From: Biformimicrobium ophioploci | Lineage (GTDB): Bacteria > Pseudomonadota > Gammaproteobacteria > Pseudomonadales > Cellvibrionaceae | Assembly: GCF_030270605.1 (NCBI RefSeq) | Contig: NZ_BSYJ01000001.1 | Span: 1 to 64,000, forward strand | Length of the DNA: 64,000 nt | Direction: 5' to 3' | Part shown: in pieces, positions 57,128 to 64,000 of the stretch | How the letters are laid out: every line of letters starts with the position of its first letter | Numbering within the stretch: the stretch's first letter is position 1 | Made by a program: the position numbers and the translations under genes | The notes under the pieces: generated by a model | Databases searched by the model: none | What the model was told of the DNA's origin: nothing | What the model saw: the letters and a program-made list of their open reading frames with translations, nothing else

Positions 57128-58159
57128 TCATTCGTCGCCGGCGTAACCTTCCGGATTGCCGGACTGCCAGCGCCAGGTGTCCTCGATCATCCGCTCAATA
57201 CCAAACTCGGCGCGCCAGCCAAGCTCTCGCTCCGCACGACTGGCATCCGCATAACAGGCCGCAATATCACCCGGTCGCCGCGGTGCGATCCGGTAGGGGA
57301 TCTCGCGCCCGCTGATGCGCGCAAATGCCTGCACGATTTCCAGCACCGAGTTGCCGTTGCCGGTACCCAGGTTATAGGTAAAACAGCCCGCAGCGGTTGC
57401 CGGGTCCAGCAGCTTCTGCAGCGCCTTGACGTGCCCCCGGGCCAGGTCCACCACGTGGATATAGTCGCGCACGCCGGTGCCGTCCACCGTGTCGTAGTCG
57501 TCGCCAAAGATACTCAGCTGCTCGAGCCTGCCCACCGCCACCTGGGCGACATATGGCAGCAGGTTATTGGGGATATCGCGCGGGTCCTCTCCGATGGTGC
57601 CGCTTTCATGAGCGCCGATCGGGTTGAAATAGCGCAACAGGGAAACCTGCAACGCACTGCCCGGCGCCTTGCAGCAGTCGCGCAGGATTTCTTCCACCAT
57701 CAGTTTGCTGGCACCGTAAGGATTGGTGGCACCGGTGGCGAAATCCTCGGTGATGGGCACGGTGACCGGGTCGCCGTACACGGTGGCGGAAGAGCTGAAA
57801 ATCAGGCGTTTGACGCCATGCTCGGCCATGACGTCACACAGCGTCAGGGTGCCCTCGACATTGTTCTGGTAGTAGCGCAGCGGCTGCTGCACCGATTCAC
57901 CCACCGCCTTGTGGCCCGCGAAATGGATCACTGCCTCGAACTGCCACTGGCCGAAAATTTCCTGCAGGGCGGCGCGGTCGCGGATATCCGCATCAATAAA
58001 CGGGATTTCCCGGCCAATGATCTTTTCCACCCGTTGCAGCGCGGCACGCGAGCTGTTGCTGAGGTTGTCCACCACGACAACATCGAAACCCGCACTCACC
58101 AGCTCCACACAGGTGTGGGTGCCGATATAACCTGCGCCACCGGTAACCAGAACCGCCAT
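57128..58159 (-). CDS. galE: UDP-glucose 4-epimerase
   Basis: Interconverts UDP-glucose and UDP-galactose for surface polysaccharides. The 343-residue SDR enzyme starts at the ATG at 58159 (MAVLVTGGAGYIGTHTCVEL). The NAD loop GGAGYIG, the DNLSNSS segment and the catalytic YGASKLM (Tyr-x3-Lys) are intact. It is convergent with apaH and divergent from prkA. Confidence 0.95.
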   Translation of the reverse strand: MAVLVTGGAGYIGTHTCVELVSAGFDVVVVDNLSNSSRAALQRVEKIIGREIPFIDADIRDRAALQEIFGQWQFEAVIHFAGHKAVGESVQQPLRYYQNNVEGTLTLCDVMAEHGVKRLIFSSSATVYGDPVTVPITEDFATGATNPYGASKLMVEEILRDCCKAPGSALQVSLLRYFNPIGAHESGTIGEDPRDIPNNLLPYVAQVAVGRLEQLSIFGDDYDTVDGTGVRDYIHVVDLARGHVKALQKLLDPATAAGCFTYNLGTGNGNSVLEIVQAFARISGREIPYRIAPRRPGDIAACYADASRAERELGWRAEFGIERMIEDTWRWQSGNPEGYAGDE

Positions 58160-58557
58160 AATCCAACTCACTTCATACAATTTGCGCGCCAATATAACAG
58201 CCACAGCGGCGAGGTAAAAGGCGACGATTTCGGCTTTTTCGTCGGGAAAACTGCCGCTTTTTTCATCGTGGCACCCCTCAAGCGTCGCGATATCTGACTA
58301 TCCTGCTTAGTGAGAAGTCACAGAAAGTCCGTTTCCGTTTGCGGAAGGAAAATAATTTCCCACCGCTTATAAAAAATGCTCTGCGCGGAAAACGACCCAT
58401 GGCCTGCGCGCCCCTGTTCACAGCTGTACCCGAGAACAAACCCGTGCCCCGGCCACAGTTCGCTACGCCCGTTTCCCGTGTGTACCGGCCACAAGCCGGC
58501 AGAGCCTGTCAGTAACCTGTCCGCCGCTGGATGCGCCAACAGGGAAAGGAGGTCAGC
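58160..58557. other. Intergenic region between galE and prkA
   Basis: About 400 bases without a convincing gene. It must hold divergent promoters. A short stem AGCGGC...GCCGCT followed by TTTTTT (about 58204-58262, plus strand) resembles a terminator. A TGGCAC (58269-58274) suggests half of a sigma-54 site, but the TGC half is absent. An excellent AAAGGAGG precedes prkA. Confidence 0.5.
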
Positions 58558-60480
58558 ATGTCAATTTTCAATCACTACCTGGATCGTTATGAGGCCACCC
58601 AGCAGGAGGAAATGACCATCCAGGAATACCTGGATTTATGCAAGGCGGACCGCACCGCCTACGCCTCGGCCGCTGAGCGCATGCTCGCCGCAATCGGTGA
58701 GGCCGAGCTGGTCGACACGTCCCAGGACCCGCGCCTGTCGCGCATATTCTCCAACAAGGTGATCAAGCGCTACCGCGCGTTCAGCGAATTCTATGGCATG
58801 GAAGATGCCATCGAGCAAATCGTTTCCTTCTTCCGGCACGCGGCCCAGGGGCTCGAGGAGCGCAAGCAGATCCTGTACCTGCTCGGCCCGGTTGGCGGCG
58901 GCAAATCCTCGCTGGCCGAGCGCCTCAAGGTACTGATGGAGAAAATCCCGATCTACGCCATCAAGGGTTCTCCCCTATTCGAGTCCCCGCTCGGGCTGTT
59001 CGACCCCGAGGAGGACGGCGCGATCCTCGAGGAGGACTACGGCATACCGCGTCGTTACGTTGAAACCATCATGTCACCCTGGGCCACCAAGCGCCTGCAC
59101 GAGTACAAGGGCGACATCAGCCAGTTTCGCGTGGTCAAGCTCTACCCGTCGGTGCTGGACCAGATTGCGGTATCCAAGACCGAACCGGGAGACGAAAACA
59201 ACCAGGACATTTCCGCGCTGGTGGGCAAGGTGGACATCCGCAAGCTGGAGGACTTCCCCCAGAACGACCCGGATGCCTACAGCTTCTCAGGCGGCCTGTG
59301 CCGCGCCAACCAGGGCCTGATGGAATTCGTTGAGATGTTCAAGGCGCCGATCAAGGTACTGCATCCGCTGCTGACCGCCACCCAGGAACGCAACTACAAC
59401 AGCACCGAAGGCCTCAGTGCCATTCCGTTCGAGGGCATTATCCTGGCCCACTCCAACGAATCCGAGTGGCAATCGTTCCGCAACAACAAGAACAATGAAG
59501 CCTTCCTGGACCGTATCTATATCGTCAAGGTGCCCTACTGTCTGCGGGTCACCGAAGAAGTGCGCATCTACGACAAGCTGCTGGAACACAGCTCCCTGAA
59601 CCATGCGCCGTGCGCACCAGATACGCTCAAGATGCTGGCCCAATTCTCCGTCCTGTCGCGACTGAAGGAACCGGAAAACTCCAATCTGTTCTCGAAGATG
59701 CGCATCTACGATGGCGAGAACCTGAAGGACACGGACCCCAAGGCCAAGACAATTCAGGAGTACCGCGATAACGCCGGGGTCGACGAGGGCATGAACGGCC
59801 TTTCTACCCGCTTCGCATTCAAGATCCTGTCCAAGGTCTTCAATTTCGATCCCACCGAGGTTTCCGCCAACCCGGTGCACCTGCTGTACGTGCTAGAGCA
59901 GCAGATCGAACAGGAACAGTATCCACCGGAGCAGCGCGATCTCTATCTTTCCTTTATCAAGGAATACCTGGGGCCGCGCTACGTCGAGTTTATCGGCAAG
60001 GAAATCCAGACCGCTTACCTGGAGTCCTATGCGGAGTACGGTCAGAACCTGTTCGACCGCTATGTCACCTACGCTGACTTCTGGATCCAGGACCAGGAAT
60101 ACCGCGACCCTGAAACCGGCGAGATCCTGGACCGCAGCGCATTGAACGAGGAGCTGGAAAAAATCGAGAAACCCGCCGGTATCTCCAATCCGAAGGACTT
60201 CCGTAACGAGATCGTCAACTTTGTCCTGCGCGCACGCGCAAGCAATCAGGGCAAGAATCCGGATTGGCGCTCCTACGAAAAGCTGCGCGCGGTGATCGAA
60301 CGCAAGATGTTCTCCAATACGGAAGACCTGCTGCCGGTGATCTCATTCAACACCAAGGCTTCGACGGACGACCAGCGCAAGCATGCCGACTTCGTGCAGC
60401 GCATGAAGGAACGCGGCTATACCGAAAAACAGGTGCGCCTGCTGTCCGAGTGGTACCTGCGTGTGCGCAAGTCGCAATAA
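58558..60480 (+). CDS. prkA: PrkA-family serine kinase/AAA+ protein (YeaG)
   Basis: Stress and nutrient-limitation kinase or AAA+ protein. The 640-residue product starts at the ATG at 58558 (AAAGGAGG upstream). It has the Walker A loop LGPVGGGKSSLAERL (about 110-125), an AAA-type core with FEGIILAHSNESEW, and the C-terminal PrkA domain (about 400-640). It is first of the prkA-yeaH-spoVR set, which in enterobacteria is induced in stationary phase and nitrogen stress. Confidence 0.95.
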   Translation: MSIFNHYLDRYEATQQEEMTIQEYLDLCKADRTAYASAAERMLAAIGEAELVDTSQDPRLSRIFSNKVIKRYRAFSEFYGMEDAIEQIVSFFRHAAQGLEERKQILYLLGPVGGGKSSLAERLKVLMEKIPIYAIKGSPLFESPLGLFDPEEDGAILEEDYGIPRRYVETIMSPWATKRLHEYKGDISQFRVVKLYPSVLDQIAVSKTEPGDENNQDISALVGKVDIRKLEDFPQNDPDAYSFSGGLCRANQGLMEFVEMFKAPIKVLHPLLTATQERNYNSTEGLSAIPFEGIILAHSNESEWQSFRNNKNNEAFLDRIYIVKVPYCLRVTEEVRIYDKLLEHSSLNHAPCAPDTLKMLAQFSVLSRLKEPENSNLFSKMRIYDGENLKDTDPKAKTIQEYRDNAGVDEGMNGLSTRFAFKILSKVFNFDPTEVSANPVHLLYVLEQQIEQEQYPPEQRDLYLSFIKEYLGPRYVEFIGKEIQTAYLESYAEYGQNLFDRYVTYADFWIQDQEYRDPETGEILDRSALNEELEKIEKPAGISNPKDFRNEIVNFVLRARASNQGKNPDWRSYEKLRAVIERKMFSNTEDLLPVISFNTKASTDDQRKHADFVQRMKERGYTEKQVRLLSEWYLRVRKSQ

Positions 60481-60529
60481 TTCATACTGCTGATGTGCCG
60501 TCCCGGCCGGGACGGCGCAGGAGATATCG

Positions 60530-61810
60530 ATGAGCTACATAATCGATAGACGCCTGAACTCGAAGAAGAAGAGTACCGTCAACCGACAACGATTCCTGCG
60601 TCGCTATCGCGCCCATATCAAGAAGGCCGTGGGCAACGCAATGACGCAACGCTCCATTACGGACCTGAACAAGGGCGAGAAGATCGCCATTCCCACCCGC
60701 GACCTGAGCGAGCCGCAGTTCCACCATGGACAGGGCGGCGTGAATGATCGCGTACTACCGGGTAACAAGGAATTCGTGCAGGGGGACCGCATCCCGAGAC
60801 CGGGCGGCGGCGCCGGCCAGGGCGGCGCTGGAAGTGGCGCCAGTGACCGCGGCGAGGGCATGGATGAGTTTGTTTTCCAGATCAGCCAGGAAGAATTCCT
60901 GAACTTCATGTTCGAGGGGCTCGAGCTGCCCAACATGGTCAAGCGCAAGCTGGCCGGCAACGATTCCTTCCACACTGTGCGCGCAGGTATCTCCGAGGAA
61001 GGCACCCCCGGGCGCCTGAACGTGGTGCGCTCCATGCGCGCCGCCAACGCGCGCCGGATTGCGCTGACCGCGAAAAAGCGACGCCATCTGAAAACACTGC
61101 TGGCACAACTTACGGAAGAGGAGCAGAAAGACCCCGCGCTGCGCGATCGCAACAAAATCCAGGCCCTGCAGGAAGAAGTTCGCGCGCTGCGCCAGCGCAT
61201 CGAGCGGGTACCGTTCCTCGACGACTTCGACCTGAAGTACAACCTGCTGGTGCGCCAGCCAAGACCCAGCTCCAAGGCTGTGATGTTCTGCCTGATGGAC
61301 GTGTCGGGCTCCATGAACCAGGCCACCAAGGATATGGCCAAGCGCTTTTTCCTGCTGCTGTACCTGTTTCTGCAGCGCAACTACGAGCGCACTGAAATCG
61401 TTTTTATTCGACACCACACCAGCGCCAAGGAAGTGGACGAGGAGGAATTTTTCTATTCCCGCGAAACCGGCGGAACCATCGTGTCCAGCGCGCTCAAGCT
61501 GATGCAGAAGGTCATGCAGGAGCGCTATCCATCGAGTGAATGGAACATTTACGGTGCCCAGGCCTCGGATGGCGACAACTGGAACGACGACTCCAGCACC
61601 TGCTACCAGCTGCTGGTAAACAACATCATGCCGGAGATGCAGTACTACTCCTACATAGAGATTACACCGCGTGACCACCAGGCACTCTGGCACGAATACG
61701 AAGGCGTGCAGTCATTGTTCCCGGATCATTTCGCCATGGAGCAGATCATTGACGTGGGCGATATCTACCCGGTGTTCCGCGAGCTGTTTTCAAAGAGGGT
61801 GACGTCATGA
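60530..61810 (+). CDS. yeaH: YeaH-family protein with von Willebrand factor A domain (DUF444)
   Basis: Probable partner of PrkA. The 426-residue product has a basic N-terminus with [16 protein letters not shown], a Gly-rich linker (about 85-105), and a C-terminal VWA domain with the metal-ion site motif [17 protein letters not shown] (about 258-275). Its stop overlaps the spoVR start (ATGA), so expression is coupled. Confidence 0.93.
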   Translation: MSYIIDRRLNSKKKSTVNRQRFLRRYRAHIKKAVGNAMTQRSITDLNKGEKIAIPTRDLSEPQFHHGQGGVNDRVLPGNKEFVQGDRIPRPGGGAGQGGAGSGASDRGEGMDEFVFQISQEEFLNFMFEGLELPNMVKRKLAGNDSFHTVRAGISEEGTPGRLNVVRSMRAANARRIALTAKKRRHLKTLLAQLTEEEQKDPALRDRNKIQALQEEVRALRQRIERVPFLDDFDLKYNLLVRQPRPSSKAVMFCLMDVSGSMNQATKDMAKRFFLLLYLFLQRNYERTEIVFIRHHTSAKEVDEEEFFYSRETGGTIVSSALKLMQKVMQERYPSSEWNIYGAQASDGDNWNDDSSTCYQLLVNNIMPEMQYYSYIEITPRDHQALWHEYEGVQSLFPDHFAMEQIIDVGDIYPVFRELFSKRVTS

Positions 61811-63381
61811 TGGGGGGCAAGGTCCGGGAACAGGATAAACAACTGATTTCCACCGGTTCCGAGTGGACCTTTGAACTGATCCAGGAGTACGACCTCGCGA
61901 TCAGTGAGATCGCTGCCGAGTTCGGCCTCGATACCTACCCCAACCAGATCGAGGTGATCAGCTCAGAGCAGATGATGGATGCCTACTCTTCCATCGGTAT
62001 GCCGGTCGGCTACAACCACTGGTCGTTCGGCAAACAGTTCATCACGGTCGAGAACAACTACAAGCGCGGCCGCATGGGCCTCGCTTATGAGATCGTGATC
62101 AACTCCAACCCCTGCATCGCTTACCTCATGGAAGAAAACACCATGACGATGCAGGCACTGGTAATTGCCCACGCCTGCTACGGCCATAACTCTTTCTTCA
62201 AGGGCAATTACCTGTTCCGCACCTGGACAGATGCCAGCAGTATCATCGACTACCTGATTTTTGCCCGCAATTTCATCGGCCAGTGCGAGGAAAGGTACGG
62301 CCTGGAGGCGGTGGAGGAACTACTGGATTCCTGTCACGCGCTGATGAATTACGGCGTGGACCGCTACAAGCGGCCTTACCCGATTTCCGCGGAAGAAGAA
62401 GAGCGCCGCCAGAAGGAGCGCGAGGAGTACCGCCAGCGCCAGCTCAACGACCTGTGGCGGACAATTCCGAAGAGCGAGGCAGAGACCGGCGACGACGACG
62501 CCAGGCGCTTCCCGGAAGAACCGCATGAAAACATCCTGTACTTTATTGAAAAACATGCGCCGCTACTGGAAAACTGGCAGCGCGAAGTGATTCGCATAGT
62601 CCGGAAGCTGGCGCAGTATTTTTACCCGCAGCGCCAGACCCAGGTCATGAACGAGGGCTGGGCGACCTTCTGGCATTACACGCTGCTGAATGAATTGCAT
62701 CAGCGCGGCCGCGTCAGCGACGGCTTCATGCTGGAATTCCTGCAAAGCCATACCAGTGTGATTTACCAACCGCCCTATGACAGCCCGCACTACGGTGGCA
62801 TCAACCCCTACGCACTAGGCTTTGCGATGTACTCGGACCTGCGCCGCATCTGCGAATCCCCAACGGAGGAAGACCGCCACTGGTTCCCGGATATCGCCGG
62901 CAGTAACTGGGTGGATACGCTGCATTTCGCGATGCGGGATTTCAAGGATGAGAGCTTCATCCTGCAGTTCCTGTCACCCAAGGTCATGCGCGACCTGAAG
63001 CTGTTCAGCATTCGCGATGACGACCGGCAAAAGGAAATCGAGGTCACTGCAATTCACAATGAGGAGGGCTATCGCGCGGTGCGCGAGCAGCTGGCGGGCC
63101 AGTACAACCTGGGCAATCGCGAGCCAAACATCCAGGTGTATTCCGTCAACACCCGCGGCGATCGCTCGCTGACCCTGCATCACTTCCAGCACCAGCGACG
63201 GCCTCTCGGCGAGGATACCCAGGAGATCATGCGACACCTGCATCGCCTCTGGGGTTTCGATGTGCACCTGCACAGCGTCAACGACGGCGAGATCACCGCC
63301 AGTTTCCACTGCCCGGAGCCCGGCATGAAAGCGGTACACGGCCGGGACGACGACCCGATGCTGATTCCCGCACCGATCTGA
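61807..63381 (+). CDS. SpoVR-family protein (YcgB)
   Basis: The 524-residue product has the conserved SpoVR opening [20 protein letters not shown] and central [30 protein letters not shown] and [18 protein letters not shown] segments. Its molecular role is not established; it co-occurs with PrkA and YeaH as a stress module. A putative metal site may be formed by the HxxxGH and [10 protein letters not shown] histidines (inference). Confidence 0.93.
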   Translation: MMGGKVREQDKQLISTGSEWTFELIQEYDLAISEIAAEFGLDTYPNQIEVISSEQMMDAYSSIGMPVGYNHWSFGKQFITVENNYKRGRMGLAYEIVINSNPCIAYLMEENTMTMQALVIAHACYGHNSFFKGNYLFRTWTDASSIIDYLIFARNFIGQCEERYGLEAVEELLDSCHALMNYGVDRYKRPYPISAEEEERRQKEREEYRQRQLNDLWRTIPKSEAETGDDDARRFPEEPHENILYFIEKHAPLLENWQREVIRIVRKLAQYFYPQRQTQVMNEGWATFWHYTLLNELHQRGRVSDGFMLEFLQSHTSVIYQPPYDSPHYGGINPYALGFAMYSDLRRICESPTEEDRHWFPDIAGSNWVDTLHFAMRDFKDESFILQFLSPKVMRDLKLFSIRDDDRQKEIEVTAIHNEEGYRAVREQLAGQYNLGNREPNIQVYSVNTRGDRSLTLHHFQHQRRPLGEDTQEIMRHLHRLWGFDVHLHSVNDGEITASFHCPEPGMKAVHGRDDDPMLIPAPI

Positions 63382-63411
63382 GGCGGCACGGCCACACCAG
63401 CCCTGGCGGTA

Positions 63412-63978
63412 TCAGTCGTCGAGCAGCAAGCGGACCTTGGCTTCCAGCTCGTTATAGGCGAAGGGCTTCGCCAGGACGGCATCGGCACCCTGCTCCAGCA
63501 GGTTGCCGAGCTGCGGATCCTGCTCATCCGCCATCACCAGCACCCGAGTATTGGCGAACTCGCTGCGTGAACGGATGCTGTCCAGTACCTGGTAGGCGTT
63601 GAGCCCGGGCATGCGGAAATTCAGCGTCACAACGGCGGGCTTTGCACCGCCAAGCCCCATACCCGCGCTGAAAGCGTCCGCGGCGATGTCCACTTCATAG
63701 CCCGCCTGTGTGAGCACGCGGCGTATCGCCGAGGCCATTTCCGGCTGCTCCTCGATCACCAGTACGCGACGGTTTCCCGTGCCCAGTTCGGCCGGCACCG
63801 GCATACCGTTGTTGCGCAGGAAGGCCACAAAGTCCTCCACGCGGATGCGATGATCACCGCGGCCGGGTAATTTGTATGCCTCAAGCTGTCCGCGCTCGAT
63901 CCAGCGAATCACGGTGCGGAAGTTGACTCCGCAGTATTTGGCTGCCTCGCCTGTGGTCAGAACCTTCAATTCCGCCAT
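63412..63978 (-). CDS. Excisionase/MerR-type HTH protein fused to a degenerate receiver domain
   Basis: The 188-residue product has an N-terminal DNA-binding helix-turn-helix (about 6-55: LTTGEAAKYCGVNFRTVIRWI followed by LPGRGDHRIRVEDF), a short linker, and a receiver domain (about 70-188). The receiver keeps the switch Lys (LAKPF), but the acidic pair is EE (VLVIEEQPE), and the phosphoacceptor Asp is Asn in TLNFRMPGLNAYQVL. It is therefore probably phosphorylation-independent. It is convergent with spoVR, 30 bases apart. Targets unknown; the last 22 bases of the window hold nothing recognisable. Confidence 0.85.
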   Translation of the reverse strand: MAELKVLTTGEAAKYCGVNFRTVIRWIERGQLEAYKLPGRGDHRIRVEDFVAFLRNNGMPVPAELGTGNRRVLVIEEQPEMASAIRRVLTQAGYEVDIAADAFSAGMGLGGAKPAVVTLNFRMPGLNAYQVLDSIRSRSEFANTRVLVMADEQDPQLGNLLEQGADAVLAKPFAYNELEAKVRLLLDD

Positions 63979-64000
63979 GCTGGCTGCTCCCCCTGTATTC

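Noticed and set aside
58269-58274. Sigma-54 promoter for prkA
   Set aside because: TGGCAC is present but the expected TGC element at the proper spacing is missing.

Overview
This window is chromosomal DNA of a GC-rich gammaproteobacterium. Its core gene order closely follows blocks known from Pseudomonas: rrn-tyrS-mepM-anmK-erpA-argC; dsbD-aroQ-accB-accC-prmA-DUF3426-dusB-fis-purH-purD; coq7-osmC-crp-trpC-trpD-trpG-trpE-rpe; murU-amgK-lptD-surA-pdxA-rsmA-apaG-apaH; prkA-yeaH-spoVR. Joining these blocks in this way, together with a bactofilin, a DUF6776 protein and a Vfr-type Crp, suggests a marine relative such as the Cellvibrionales (Microbulbifer-like). That placement is inference only.

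Layout. 1-389: three tandem rRNA-type promoters pointing left, out of the window. 390-9747: tyrS, a LytM/M23 endopeptidase, anhydro-MurNAc kinase, erpA, bactofilin, a coiled-coil membrane protein, argC, a CLC protein and hemJ. 9770-16934: an AT-richer accessory island, all on the minus strand. 17201-30841: tetrapyrrole genes (hemL, hemB), PBP1B, a GGDEF-EAL protein, lipoproteins, a copper chaperone and dsbD. 31180-41236: aroQ-accBC, prmA, dusB-fis, purHD and coq7. 41363-49746: osmC-like gene, crp, trpCDGE, rpe and the MurNAc recycling genes murU-amgK. 50036-57100: lptD-surA-pdxA-rsmA-apaG-apaH, a tightly overlapping envelope and housekeeping operon. 57128-63978: galE, the PrkA-YeaH-SpoVR stress module, and an HTH-receiver protein whose receiver lacks the phosphoacceptor Asp.

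The outstanding region is the island between hemJ and thiD. It encodes a complete small-peptide secretion and tailoring system resembling class IIb microcins (E492/H47 type). The parts are a CvaA/HlyD-like adaptor and a CvaB-like C39-peptidase ABC exporter; three short precursors with double-glycine-type leaders, one of only 42 residues; two tiny membrane proteins that are probable immunity proteins; a SelO/YdiU-fold protein; and an HlyC-like acyltransferase translationally coupled to it. As I recall, the last two are the same enzyme pairing as MceJ/MceI and MchC/MchD, which attach a glucosylated siderophore to the microcin C-terminus. However, there is no glucosyltransferase or esterase here, the precursors lack a Ser/Gly-rich C-terminal tail, and both enzymes have substitutions at expected catalytic positions. 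The product is therefore probably a different modified peptide.

Between the two peptide sets lies a recombination scar: a 3' fragment of the ABC transporter gene fused to a 3' fragment of hemJ. This suggests the locus was built from two related peptide cassettes that entered at the same chromosomal site.
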